Positions 52,540-62,655 of a stretch of DNA of 64,000 nt are shown here, piece after piece. Under the pieces are notes generated by a model, which had not been told where the DNA came from, made no database searches, and saw only the letters and a list, made by a program, of their open reading frames with translations. Source of the stretch: Chondrosia reniformis (Eukaryota > Porifera > Demospongiae > Chondrillida > Chondrillidae); contig OX359194.1 in the NCBI GenBank assembly GCA_947172415.1, positions 3,782,001 to 3,846,000 on the forward strand, given 5' to 3'. The translations under genes and the position numbers were made by a program. Numbering within the stretch: the first letter of the stretch is position 1; each line of letters begins with the position of its first letter.

Positions 52540-52935
52540 CCAATTTTCAGACAGTGAGACGGATACTTGTAGATGGCAACTGCCTTTTCCGTTCGTTCTC
52601 AATGATCATTACAGGGTCATAAGAAGACCACCTCGCAATTCGAAGAGCAATCTTAAACCATATGCAAAAGATTGCATCTCTTCTATTAGGAGCACATGTA
52701 ACTCAGGATAGCATTGCTGAGTACATTCAAGACACCAACATGAACATGGATGGAGCATGGGGTACAGATGTAGAAATACTCACTTTGGCTCATTTACTGC
52801 AAACTAATATTTATGTGTTTGACACTAGTTACAATTGGTGGCAACTATTAAGCCCTTTTCACTTGGATCATAGTCTGCCAGTTGACAACAGTGCAAATCT
52901 ATGTACATTGTGCATTTTCCTCAGGTAATATCATC
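52540..52935 (+). pseudogene. OTU domain of Helitron-like element 2
   Basis: LVDGNCLFRSFSMIITGS (catalytic Asp and Cys) is followed by TAA at 52620-52622, then in the same frame EDHLAIRRAILNHMQKIASL and GTDVEILTLAHLLQTNIYVF. The C-terminal catalytic His segment was not found before the frame ends at 52928. A basic linker precedes the domain at 52243-52530. Confidence 0.85.
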
Positions 52936-53130
52936 TGTTGTGATAGGGACAACTTAAGGCTACATAAAATCGGTGATGTGCATAGAACCCGTGGCTGAGG
53001 TGGTTAATAAACTAGGTGGCTAGGGTAATATACTCAGTGACTTGAGTGGATATGGATACTCTGCAGGTGGAGTTGTATAATTCAGCAAACTAAAGTCCGT
53101 TGAAACAGCACATTAGTGTTTACAGTGATT
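52936..53130. other. Spacer, possible Helitron end
   Basis: No CTRR end with a hairpin could be defended between the OTU domain and the Tigger element. Confidence 0.3.
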
Positions 53131-53132
53131 TA

Positions 53133-55227
53133 CAGTGGAGCACGGATATAAGAAACCTCCCAATTGCAGTAAATTTATTTCGTTATAACCGAATTTCGTT
53201 ATAAAAAAAGAGGCACCCATCATATCCATATTCGTCACAGTAAATTATAGATGGAATGTCTATAGCTCTAAGTCGTTTGTTCGTTTTTGTAGTACATTGA
53301 CATTAAAATGAATTACAAACCATCGCGTAATTTCATATACGTACAATTTCAAGTTATAGAATGTCATGCAGGACTGTAACTAAAGAAGTTTGTTAGTGTA
53401 GTTTGTACTTTGCAATTTTCAAGCTCCTTCACATCTTGCTTGATTACCTTTTCTATGGCTACACGATGTGGTAAGCTGGTAGCTCTTTCTGAAAAGGAAA
53501 AATAGTTTCTCAGGGTATCCACTCCCTGCTGGACTTCTCTGAATGATGCCTTCTGGATATGGATAGTTGTGTTGTCAATGTCATCATCATCTTATTCATC
53601 ATCTTCTGGTCCCTGTCCAGCAATATCAGCTATTTGGCCATCCTTTAGTGCAGATGTAGTCTCTAAGTCAGCATCCATATTCAGGTATTCATCCATTGTC
53701 TCCTCAGCTGCATCATTGGGGAGCATTGCACTCAACTGTTCCATAAACTCTTCATCAATAGGATCTAGGCAGTTTTCTGATGAAGTTTCCTCGATGCTAT
53801 CATCAGCAGCAGGGCACTGAAATGCACAATGTGCAAAGCAATTGACAATTGTAGTTGGAGAAACCTCAGCCTAAGCTTGCTTCAGGAATAGCATGGCATC
53901 CAATGCATTGGCTTTGAAAACAACACACCATCCTCAGAGGCTTCAATAAATGTCTTCGGCAGTCTTGTCCGATACTTGTGTTTTATATCCTGTATGATGC
54001 CTTGATCGCAAGGTTGAGGTGGCTGGGTGTATTTGGTGAGAGATACACTATCTCTATGTTAGTCAAGTTGGGAACAATTGGATGAGCCGGGCAATTATCA
54101 ATCACAAGGAAAATGTGCATTTTATGAAACCGCATCAGTGTATTAAACTGTCGAATCCATTCAGTCCATACTGTTCCTGTCATCCATGCCTTAGAGTTGG
54201 ACTGGTAGGGAAGTGGAATTTTCTTACCAGAAGAGCACGTAAGCTTAGCAGATTTCCCAATAATCGGAGGAGCTATTTTATCACTACCTGACATGTTACT
54301 AGCAACTAGCACTGTTAACCTCTGCTTCGATTCCTTTCGGCCATGTGATGCCTTTTCGCCTTTTAATGTGTATGTCTTATTTGGGAGACACTGATAAAAT
54401 AGGCCTGTTTCATCAGCATTATAGATGTCATCAGGTGAGTGTTTTGAGAAAATACTAGGAAGCTTTTGGTTTCTCCATTCATCAATCATGGTAGGAGTAA
54501 GAGATCCAGATTCTCCACAAACAGTTTGAAAATTAGAGATCTCCTGATTTTGAAACGAAATAACCATCCACTGTTGGCCTTGAAATCAAGTTCTAACTCT
54601 TTGGCCAAACTGTTTGCCTTCTCCATAATGATCAGACCATTAATGGGAATGTTCATAGCTCTGGCCTGCTTTATCCATAGGTACAGAGCTTTGTCAAGGT
54701 CATCAAAAAAGGTAAACCTAATATTTTAGCCTTTGAACTAATGTGATCACCATCTCTGGCCCTCTCTAGTTTGTCTTCGTCTTTAATGAAAGTAGACAGT
54801 GTTGATGGAGCAATTTTAAGCTTTTGACAAATGGTCTTTTTCATACCTGCATCAAGTTCTTCTAGCACTTCCAGTTTGAAATAAACACTGTAAGACTTTC
54901 GCTTGGACATCTTAAAATCAACTTCAGCAGAATGAAAAATACCGTATACTTAAGGTGTTAAGGTATTAGTTATTACTAGACCACCAAAATAACATCGAAT
55001 TCGTTACAATGTTCGTACCCACTATGAGTATACAGTTCATTCACAAAAACCTAGGATCAAAACACCAGACCAGGAATGCTTCGTTATAAACGAATTTTTC
55101 CAAGATTCCCCCCCTAAAGTTTCATTACAAAGCAAAGGTTTTACGTTTTTTAAAATCGTTTTTTCAAAACATTTTGTTACAACCGAAATTTCGTTAAATC
55201 CATGTTTGTTATAAATGTGTTCTACTG
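53133..55227 (-). mobile_element. Tigger/pogo transposon, 2.1 kb
   Basis: The left end TA + CAGTGGAGCACGGATATAAG and right end (inverted) CAGTAGAACACATTTATAAC + TA bound 2095 bp. TA is duplicated at 53131-53132 and 55228-55229. It contains a single minus-strand transposase gene. The 613-bp MITE at 30815-31427 derives from the same family. Confidence 0.9.
53560..54910 (-). pseudogene. Tigger/pogo transposase, frameshifted
   Basis: Minus strand. It starts MSKRKSYSVYFKLEVLEELD at 54910, a CENP-B-type helix-turn-helix with ICQKLKIAPSTLSTFIKDED. A frameshift near 54715 leads to FFDDLDKALYLWIKQARAMN and SGWLFRFK, the second DNA-binding part. Another shift leads to the 54567-53983 frame with NADETGLFYQ (first Asp), HIFLVIDNCPAHP (second Asp) and YLSPNTPSH. 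A last shift gives PCDQGIIQDIKHKYRTRLPK (third Asp). An acidic tail is readable to about 53560 (SIEETSSENCLDPIDEEFME). All three catalytic residues survive, with three or four frameshifts. Confidence 0.9.
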
Positions 55228-55585
55228 TATGTAGCTAAAGGCCTTGAGAGGTTTGTAATGTATTATCATTTCAAAAACACTCCACACAAAGACATGCGGT
55301 GAAATTATCAGTAAGTATAAAGGCTGCAAATAAGTATATAGGGAACTAGGACAGAGGCACAATTTCTCTTGAGTAGAGCAAAGAAGATTTTTGTAACACG
55401 TAATGTGTAAATTTTAGTGGTTCAAAGGAATAAAACATTTGTTTGCACTATCAGCTATAAGATTGGAAGGACCAAGCTACCTGTATACCTATGTACATGG
55501 GAAGTAGACACCAATTTCTAGTGGGAGGCACAACATGGAAAATGCTAGGGATATGGCAACATCCTTGCTTGTATAGTTAATGCAT
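55228..55585. other. No recognised feature
   Basis: AT-rich sequence with nothing recognised. Confidence 0.4.
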
Positions 55586-55662
55586 GGCTACATAATACTT
55601 CACTGTGTAACATCTCTTCCTTGTTTCTGTACTTTTTGCGCCATCCCTAAATCTTATCTATT
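55586..55662. repeat. MITE family C half copy
   Basis: TGTAACATCTCTTCCTTGTTTCTGTACTTTTTGCGCCATCCCTAA-like sequence matches the right arm of the MITE at 45191-45415. Confidence 0.7.
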
Positions 55663-55679
55663 TTCTGTAGAAAATGTTA

Positions 55680-55830
55680 TATACTCCAAGTAACCCATTG
55701 GATAATCGTTATTTTATGCAGTACAAGACTTTAGTCACACTGTTTAAAAGGCTTTGAAATCCTCAACTACTGCATAGAGAATAGCAGTTGAAACAGACAG
55801 TAACTTTCAATGTGTAGTGTATTTGAGTGT
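55680..55830 (+). repeat. Repeat family A fragment
   Basis: GGATAATCGTTATTTTATGCAG, CCTCAACTACTGCATAGAGA and CAGTTGAAACAGA match the block at 190-270 of copy 1. The rest of the element is missing. Confidence 0.65.
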
Positions 55831-55916
55831 AATTAGCCAGCAATGTACTTCACTATACTTAGACATTCACTATGAGCAATTTCGTTATGCGATTCTACTG
55901 TATGAACACAAATGGA

Positions 55917-56072
55917 TAAGAATAAAGCCTTGTTGAATGTCAGTAACATAAATTTACTAATTGTGGATGTTTCAACCCGGAGGTCTTCATCGGTAACACA
56001 GGACTGGGAATATCAAGTAGCAAATTAATAAATTCATGTTGCTGATGCTCAACAAAGCTTTATTCTCATAAT
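55917..56072. mobile_element. Small foldback element
   Basis: AGAATAAAGCCTTGTTGAATGTCAGTAACAT-like left arm and inverted AGAATAAAGCTTTGTTGAGCATCAGCAACAT right arm, about 45 bp each, in a 155-bp unit. The two arms differ at a handful of positions. Confidence 0.75.
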
Positions 56073-56079
56073 GATCGCA

Positions 56080-56772
56080 ATAAATACTCCTTAATCCTAC
56101 ACACGAACAAGTAAAAATATGAGGAAAACATAAGAAGAGAAGACAGAGCTTAAATTACCAATGTTTTAATACGGTCAGCTAAACATATTTCAATATAGGG
56201 GCAACTCTGCCTCAAACTTTACGAGGACGTACACAAATATGCTTTATCTAACCTTTGCTACTGCTCACTTATTCAGTAGCTCCTTCTCGTAGGAGAGCAT
56301 TGACTTGTCAGGGCCGTTCACAAAAGGGATGATCTTCTTTAGCAACGAGGCGGTGACATTTTCGCAACGTCACATGATTCAATAAATGTGTACAGAGTGA
56401 CAAACAAAAGTGTTGGTGACACACTGGAGATACATCAAAATTCATCACCAGATTGCGCAAACGTAACTTTGAATTCTTTATTATACCTTGATTATTTTGC
56501 AATTATTATTAAGCAACATTTCGCCAGACGTTTGTTATACACATGTACAATATGTCGGTTTCACAGTGATCTGACCAATTGATTATTTTTATCAACATAA
56601 CACATGGTTTCCATATAAAGTTTCTTTAGCTTTTCTATTGACCCATGGCATTTTATTTGTAGACTTTGTCCTTCATTTTCTGCCAACGGAGACCTAAATA
56701 AAAAATCCCTTAATTTAAAATGAGTTTTATACCCTAAACTATATGATACTATGCCCATTCTGTTGCTAGGTC
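56080..56772 (+). repeat. Left arm of a 650-bp inverted duplication
   Basis: The inverse of this arm is found at about 59050-59690. Shared phrases (read on the right arm) include AGAATGGGTATAGTATCATA, CATCCCTTTTGTGAACGGC, CTCTCCTACGAGAAGGAGCTAC and GTAATTTAAGCTCTGTCTTC. Divergence is moderate (roughly 80-85% by eye). It could be one long terminal repeat of a foldback transposon, or two copies of one repeat inserted in opposite directions. Confidence 0.75.
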
Positions 56773-56774
56773 CT

Positions 56775-57160
56775 TTCCTTCGTCGTTTTCCTACCAAGCT
56801 GCTAAGCTGTGGAATGGTCTACCATCTCACTACATTCACTCAAAGACTATGATTCTCCTCACAAATTTGTTGATCATATGTATAGACAAATATCTCAATT
56901 TATCATGAACCAGACTATATTAACTCATGATTAAATTTTGTATCTTAATTGAGACATACACATTTTATTTTCACTGTATATACTAATTTATCTATTTATT
57001 TAATTTATCTATTTATATAATTTTATCATTATTTTCCCCCTTAACCTGGGCCCCCCCTCACACCCCTTCCCATTTGTTTTTGTAATCTAATCTTGGACCA
57101 CTGTGAAGTAGCCAATGGCTAAAAGGCTCCCCAATCTAAATAATGCTTATTGAATTATAC
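56775..57160 (+). mobile_element. 5'-truncated CR1/L2-like LINE 3' end
   Basis: Reads FSYQAAKLWNGLPSHYIHSK, the conserved C-terminus of CR1/L2-type proteins (compare the AGASLWRSLP part of the element at 26.7 kb). A 3' UTR follows, with ATGGCTAAAAGGCTCCCCAATC, analogous to GGCTATTGGCCTCCCC of the other LINE. 5' truncation is normal for LINE insertions. Confidence 0.7.
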
Positions 57161-57242
57161 ACTAAGGTAATCCAATATAAATAATATAATATAAATAAAG
57201 CCACTCAAAGCGACTCGCGAAAGCGACAAAAAAAAGTAAAAA

Positions 57243-57551
57243 ATGGCGTCAAGATTCCCTCCGCGATGTTGCCCATGTATGAAGAATGGTCGCTGTATCA
57301 GATGTCAATGTGTAAAGAATGGTAGAAGATGTGTTGATTGTCGGCCGTCTTCAACGATTCCTGCCAGATGCGTCAATTTAAGCAACATTAGTGCACCTCC
57401 CCCTACCATGCACCTTCCCGCTTCACCGATCACGCGCGCCTGTTATCCAAACCATTGCAGCACTAACTTGGCCCACAGTGCAAGCCCGGGGGACCCGGTT
57501 CCCCCCGCTCAGACCAGGTCTATTGATGCTCACGACGACGACATCCATTGA
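57243..57551 (+). pseudogene. Cys-rich N-terminal ORF of the deleted non-LTR element
   Basis: MASRFPPRCCPCMKNGRCIR then CQCVKNGRRCVDCRP: eight cysteines in 26 residues in repeated C-x2-C and C-x-C pairs. Similar Cys knots occur at the N-terminus of some marine-invertebrate retrotransposon proteins, perhaps for nucleic acid binding. From about 57360 the reading frame passes to that of the downstream 57391 frame, and this one runs out at 57551. The ATG at 57243 is the first in frame. Confidence 0.6.
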
Positions 57552-59016
57552 ACTCATCAGCCATGACCAGCCATCGGTTGAAGTACTTCTGTCCTCATTC
57601 CCTGGTTTACAGTTTGTCAATGCTAATGATGCCACTCTTCTGGGCTCCTCTCTGGGTGACATTGCCTCAATCAATGAAACCCTAGAGGCCAAAACAAACC
57701 AGCTGAAATTAATACGTGAGCGCCTTTGTTACCTACACTCACATGATGCCATCACCTTACTCCGGCACTTCTTTGCTATTCCTAAACTGCTACATATTTT
57801 ACGTACCTCTCCAGCATTCTTATCACCCACACTGCTTCCCTTCGACCAGTTCCTAATGTCCATTGTCTCTCAAATAACCCACATCCATTTCCACATTGAT
57901 GACCCTACCTGGGCGCAAGCTACCCTTCCTGTGGGTTCTGGTGGTCTTGGACTGAGGAGTGCTACCCATCTTGCGCCGTCTGCTTTTTTAGCCTCTGCTG
58001 TTAGAGCCTCCTCACTAATAGAGCAACTTCTTCCCCCACATCTTCAGAAAACCACTTACATAGAACAGGATCTTGCATTGCGCTCCTGGAGGGAGTGCCT
58101 GCCATCGGATTCACTCCAGCCTGAATCTCCAACCTCCCATCTACAGAAGGCATGGGACAAACCGAGAGTCCAATCAAGATGGGACTCTTTATTCTCCAAC
58201 TGTGTAGATCCTCAAGCTAGGGCACGTCTCATGGCCGCTCAAACTAAGGAATCAGGTGAGTGGCTTAATGCCTTACCTGTCTCCTCTCTTGGGCTTCACA
58301 TATCTGATGATTCCCTTCACATTGCCATATGCCTAAGGCTAGGCACCCCCCTTTGTCTACCCCACAAGTGTACCCTCTGTGGCATGGATGTTGACCGCCT
58401 AGTCACACATGGTCTGAGCTGCAGACATAGCCAAGGTAGAATACCTCGACACAATGCCATCAATGACATTATCCATCGATCCTTGTCCGCCTCTAAAATC
58501 CCATCTAGACTGGAGCCTTTGTATTTACACAGATCTGACGGGATACGTCCAGAGGGGATGACCATGACCCCCTAGTCACAAGGAAATTTCCTTGTATAGG
58601 ATGCAACCTGTACTGACACCCTCTGCGCTTCCAACTTACAGAGATCGGCCACAGAAGCCGGTGCTGCAGCAGCCCATGCAGAAACCTTGAAGAAGAACAA
58701 ATATGCTGATCTAGGTTCACCCTATATCTTTGCCCCCATTGCTGTTGAAACTTATGGGTCTTTTGGCCCCCAAGCCCGGTTTTTCCTTAGGAACCTTGGC
58801 CACAGATTGAAGGAAGCTACAGGGGATCAAAGAGCCTATGGGTTTCTCATCCAAAGGATATCTGTTGCCATCCAGACAGGAAATGCAATTTCAGTCCAGG
58901 GCTCCCTTACCCCATCCGCAATGCCACATAGTGATGACTGTTTTTTTGACCATGAGTTGCTGTTGTTATCATTGAAATTATTGTATAATAATAATAGTAA
59001 TAATATAAATAAATAA
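57550..59016 (+). pseudogene. Non-LTR retrotransposon C-terminal region
   Basis: Open frame to 58575 with LLRHFFAIPKLLHILRTSPA, PVGSGGLGLRSATHLAPSAF, PHKCTLCGMDVDRLVTHGLS (Cx2C...H zinc finger) and IIHRSLSASKIPSRLEPLYL. This is the typical post-RT region of a group of marine-invertebrate LINEs. Beyond it two TAG codons stand where TGG (Trp) is expected (SQGNFLV-stop-DATCTDT). After that, in the same frame, come NKYADLGSPYIFAPIAVETY and LIQRISVAIQTGNAISVQGS, ending at 59014. Clade not assigned. Confidence 0.8.
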
Positions 59017-59049
59017 ATAATATAATTTAATAATTCATATGGCTCCAGA

Positions 59050-59690
59050 AATGGTCCTAGAAACAGAATGGGTATAGTATCATAAAGTTTAGGGGATAAA
59101 ACTCATTTTAAAATATTTAGACCTCCGTTTGCTGGAAAACGGAGGACAAAGTCTGCATATAAAAGGCCATAGGACTATAGAAAACCTGTGGGAAATTTAT
59201 ATTCAAAATTTCAATTTATATGACTAACGTCTGGCGAAGTTTTGCTTAATTAAAAGAGCAAAATAATCAAGATATAACGAAGAATTAAAGGTTACAATTG
59301 TGCAATCTAGTGATGTTTTATGATGTTTCCCTAGAGCATCACCAAAACCCTCGTATGTCGCTCCATACACATTTAGTGAATCATGTGAGGTTGCAAAAAC
59401 ATCACCACCTCATTGCTAAAGAAAATCATCCCTTTTGTGAACGGCTATGACAAGTCGACGCTCTCCTACGAGAAGGAGCTACCGAATAAGTGAGTTGTAG
59501 CGAAGGTTAGATAAAGTGTATATGTATATGTTCCCGTTAAGCTTGAGGGAGAATTGTCCCTATATTGATACAAAAGAAATTCGTTTAGTAGATTGTATTA
59601 AAACTTTGGTAATTTAAGCTCTGTCTTCTCTTTTGTTTTTGTTCATATTTTACTTGTAATTGTCCATGTGTAGGAATAAGGAGTGTTTTA
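59050..59690 (-). repeat. Right arm of the 650-bp inverted duplication
   Basis: Inverse of 56080-56772. The spacer between the arms (56773-59049) is made of two LINE remnants, each with its own 3' tail. The arms might therefore belong to an older element that received both insertions. Confidence 0.75.
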
Positions 59691-59739
59691 TATATATAAA
59701 GTATATTGTAACTTGCACTATATATATATATATATATAT

Positions 59740-60210
59740 TTGTAACTTGCACTGTACATTCCCAAAATAATCAAAATTAGGTATATTAAATGCTACAAGA
59801 CTTTAGCCACACTGAAATTCTCAACTTCTGCATACAGAGTAGTAGTCTCTACAGATCATATAAGGTTAAACACATGGCCTTCCAATTACCTTTCCACACC
59901 TTAGTATAGATTGAAGATGATGCATCTGCATGCCAGTGTCATGCAAGGGGTCTCCGCCAATAATCACCGCAGATTTGATTTGCCTTGAGGGTGAGCTAGG
60001 AGTACTGTTGATTGCTTGCATGCATTCTCATAAACAACTAGTTTAGAGACGATTTGGTAACTTGCACACAAGGGACATTGTTCATGAAATAAATTAAAGG
60101 CCACAACCTTCATGTCCCTGTGTGCAAGTTTTATATTCAAGGTTACAAACAGGCCATACGCGTTAACATAATTTCTGAAAACAATATAAGGGTGCCTATG
60201 GTGCCCCAAA
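59740..60210 (+). repeat. Repeat family A, copy 4
   Basis: Carries the tandem subterminal unit, GATGATGCATCTGCATGCCAG, a shortened hairpin region (AACTTGCACACAAGGGACAT and inverse ATGTCCCTGTGTGCAAGTT, 60060-60130) and AACAATATAAGGGTGCCTAT of the 3' block. Confidence 0.7.
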
Positions 60211-60491
60211 AACCAATACTGGAAAAGGCACATGCAATGGTACCAGAGTTTAGAAAAAGCCTTAAGGAGAGGAGACAGATCATTATACAGGAAAGAGATC
60301 AGGTCCTGAAGAAAAAGCAAGAAGCACTGGTAAATGCTAGACAGAAGAAAAGGAAGATCTTACAGAAAATATCATTAAATATGGACTCTGGCAGACAAGA
60401 GAAGGCATTATGTAGCATCTTAATCGTTTGTAACAATAGGAGAGAAGTTGAAGGATTGAAAGCCCAATTAGACTTAGAAAGAAAGTGCTAG
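60120..60491 (+). CDS. Charged coiled-coil ORF inside a repeat A copy
   Basis: 123 codons. The useful part begins about residue 28 (VPQKPILEKAHAMVPEFRKS) and continues ERRQIIIQERDQVLKKKQEA and VNARQKKRKILQKI. It ends GLKAQLDLERKC, followed by TAG. It is rich in Lys, Arg, Glu and Gln and should form a coiled coil. It resembles the C-terminal tail of some transposon proteins in basal animals, but I cannot name the family. No other copy of repeat A keeps this ORF, so this may be the remnant of the autonomous parent. Confidence 0.45.
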   Translation: MCKFYIQGYKQAIRVNIISENNIRVPMVPQKPILEKAHAMVPEFRKSLKERRQIIIQERDQVLKKKQEALVNARQKKRKILQKISLNMDSGRQEKALCSILIVCNNRREVEGLKAQLDLERKC

Positions 60492-60519
60492 ATCAAGAAA
60501 CACCAACCACCAAACATTT

Positions 60520-61080
60520 ATTTTATTAAAATTACAATTGAGTACCACACAGTACAAGTTACAAATTTAAGAGATCCAAGTGACTATGCAATATTAAAAT
60601 TACAATCAAGTACTAGCTACACAGTGGCAGTTACAAATTTAATGAGATCCAAGTAACACCTAGGATAATCAGTATTTTAAATAGTACGTATAGTTGCAGG
60701 CTTTGAAATGCTCAACTACTGCATAGAGAGTATAGCAGTTGATACAGATCATCCAATTGCAAAATAGAATACATGGCCTACCAATTACCTTTTCACACCT
60801 TAGTAGAGACTGAAGATGATGCATCTGCATGCCATCAACAAAGGTTCCAGTCTTAAAGGGGTCTCAGCTAATAACCACAGCAGTTTTGATTTGCCTTGTG
60901 AGGGAGCTAAGAATACCGACAGTCGGTTGCATGCATGTATTCACATAATGAACAGGGTTAGAGACCATTTTGTAACTTGTACACAAGGGACATAATATGA
61001 CATACGTATATAGAAAGGCCTTGGCCTTTTATGTCCTATGTGTGGTTCACAATATTTGGTGAAACTTCTATTCAGCATTT
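60520..61080 (+). repeat. Repeat family A, copy 5
   Basis: Full set of blocks: tandem subterminal unit (60530-60660), CTCAACTACTGCATAGAGAG, GATGATGCATCTGCATGCC, CAACAAAGGTTCCAGTCTTA, and a hairpin at 60950-61040 whose right arm is mostly lost. Confidence 0.75.
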
Positions 61081-61520
61081 AAGACTTCAATAGAAAGGTA
61101 TGGTTATATATGGTTTCACTAAAAATTACTCACCAAAAATTACTTTTCATAAAATCAAAATAACTTAAAGTTTGTGTTGTCGGCCTTTAAAGTCAAAAAG
61201 GCTGAATGGAACATCACACAATGTACAGAAACATTGACTCAACTGAGTCTTTCACTAACTTGATAATCCACATGCAGTTTGTGTTCTTACTCTAAAGTCA
61301 AAAAAGGTGAGTGAATAAATGAGGGAAGAATAGTAAGGAACACAAAATTTGTATACTTAATCATATATATAAGTCGGCTAGCTAACTGAAGCCAAGCAGG
61401 TAGACTGATAAATCCCTGCACATTCTCATTTTTGTGAATGGCCTAGTGGTCAGTTAACACTTAAACTGTTAATTTGAGCCTGGCTCTGCATTTGCATATA
61501 TGGATACACATCCTAAAAGG
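61081..61520. other. No recognised feature
   Basis: AT-rich. The phrase AAAGTCAAAAAGG occurs at about 61189 and 61292. Possible 3' flank of the Merlin-like element. Confidence 0.4.
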
Positions 61521-61528
61521 CCCAAATT

Positions 61529-62373
61529 TTACATAAGTTCGTCGAGATACGAAGGGAGTTGGCCCCCATCTACGCCTTTCATTCTTTTGAATTTCAGCTT
61601 AACTCGCGACCAGTAGGACTCCACATTTTGTGTGTGGACACCAGTCATTGGGTCGACGAAGTGGAGGGAGTGGTTGACGGTTTCATGTGTCTGAACATTG
61701 TTAAGTCCTTGGACTCGGCGATAGGCACTCCATTCATTGGAATGTATGGTTGTTCCTGGACATACATGGTCTTGTATGATGGGGAGGAGGGTGATTGCTG
61801 TTCGGTTTGGGACAATCTCCATGTATCCCAATGCTGGGGTTTGGCTGCAGTCAACTAACCCAAACACCCAAATTTCTTGACTTGTAGCACGCCCCCGATG
61901 GTTCTATTGGGATTCATAATTGATTGTGGTGACATTTTGGCTTTTTTTACCTTGGGCTTGTGCCGAAACAGGCTCTCATCGATCTGAACAATCGAGCCTG
62001 GTCCGCCAAGTTGGATGTTTTGCCTGTTCAGCCTTGTTGAGCAAATCTCACGCAGCCATTGATATACATCAACGGCCACGTGTTTAGATACCTCCGCCTC
62101 TTCCATTGCATCTGTAACGCTATACTCCCTCACCCACCAATGGATCAGAATTAGCCACTTCTGGAGGCTGATTCTTGTCCTCTCAAAGAACGTTTTATCG
62201 CGGATAGCAATGCTCTTCCTGCATGTAGTTGATGGACATCGCCAACAATACCCATCAACCACATCCCGACGAACTTCCCAGTTCATGGGCTGCGAATTGC
62301 CTGGAGTGCTGCAGTTGGGACACTCCTTACTAGTTGCAAGGAGTTTTTTCCCTGTGTGTTGTGAATATACCAT
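61529..62373 (-). pseudogene. Merlin/ISXO2-like (IS1595) transposase
   Basis: Minus strand. 62373-61855 (172 codons) contains an N-terminal zinc ribbon (CPNCSTPGN, then CWRCPSTTCRKSIAIRDKTF) and the start of the DDE core with GSIVQIDESLFRHKPKVKK (first Asp, plus Glu). A single-base frameshift near 61873 leads to FGLVDCSQTPALGYMEIVPN. The 61867-61529 frame follows with TIHSNEWSAYRRV and HTQNVESYWSRVKLKFKRMK (final Glu). In the second motif Asn stands where Asp is expected (SNEW for SDEW), so catalysis is probably lost. Length (about 285 residues) is normal. Family known as Merlin in eukaryotes and IS1016/ISXO2 in bacteria. Confidence 0.88.
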
Positions 62374-62655
62374 TATAAATAGATATTTACTGTGTTCATT
62401 TCACTCCTCTATATTTAATTTACAGTTCTTTACCTTCCATATAGCTAATGATGCCATCATTACCAGCAAAAAGAACAGATCCAAGACTGAAAATCAACAT
62501 ACTGCAACCGTTGGCTCGCCAAAATAATAATTAGATTCATTTTCGGGTCTATCCAACTCCACTTCCTTTATACTTCCTTTATAAAATCGTTTAATTATTT
62601 TTTTAGATTGAATTATTATAATTATAAGCATAACGTAAATTATGTAAATTAGTCA
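62374..62655. other. No recognised gene
   Basis: 5' flank of the Merlin-like gene. Terminal inverted repeats were not recognised. Confidence 0.4.

Larger units (their letters stand above)
49178..52935 (+). mobile_element. Helitron-like element 2 (2A, Helitron N domain, helicase, OTU)
   Basis: Plus-strand counterpart of the element at 20.7-26.3 kb: 2A-bearing leader, Lys-rich repeats, Helitron-like N domain, PIF1-type helicase and OTU domain in the same order. The HUH nuclease core and the FGFPR block are missing between 50.65 and 50.76 kb, where the N domain runs straight into the helicase. Many frameshifts and stops indicate it is older than element 1. The termini were not found. Confidence 0.75.
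57190..59035 (+). mobile_element. Internally deleted non-LTR element with Cys-rich N-terminus
   Basis: Starts near 57190 and ends in a TAA-rich tail ((AAT)n, (AAAT)n, 58980-59035). It contains an N-terminal Cys-rich ORF, the C-terminal part of a reverse transcriptase protein and a final basic domain. The endonuclease and RT core are missing, so about 2-3 kb has been lost by internal deletion. Confidence 0.75.
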
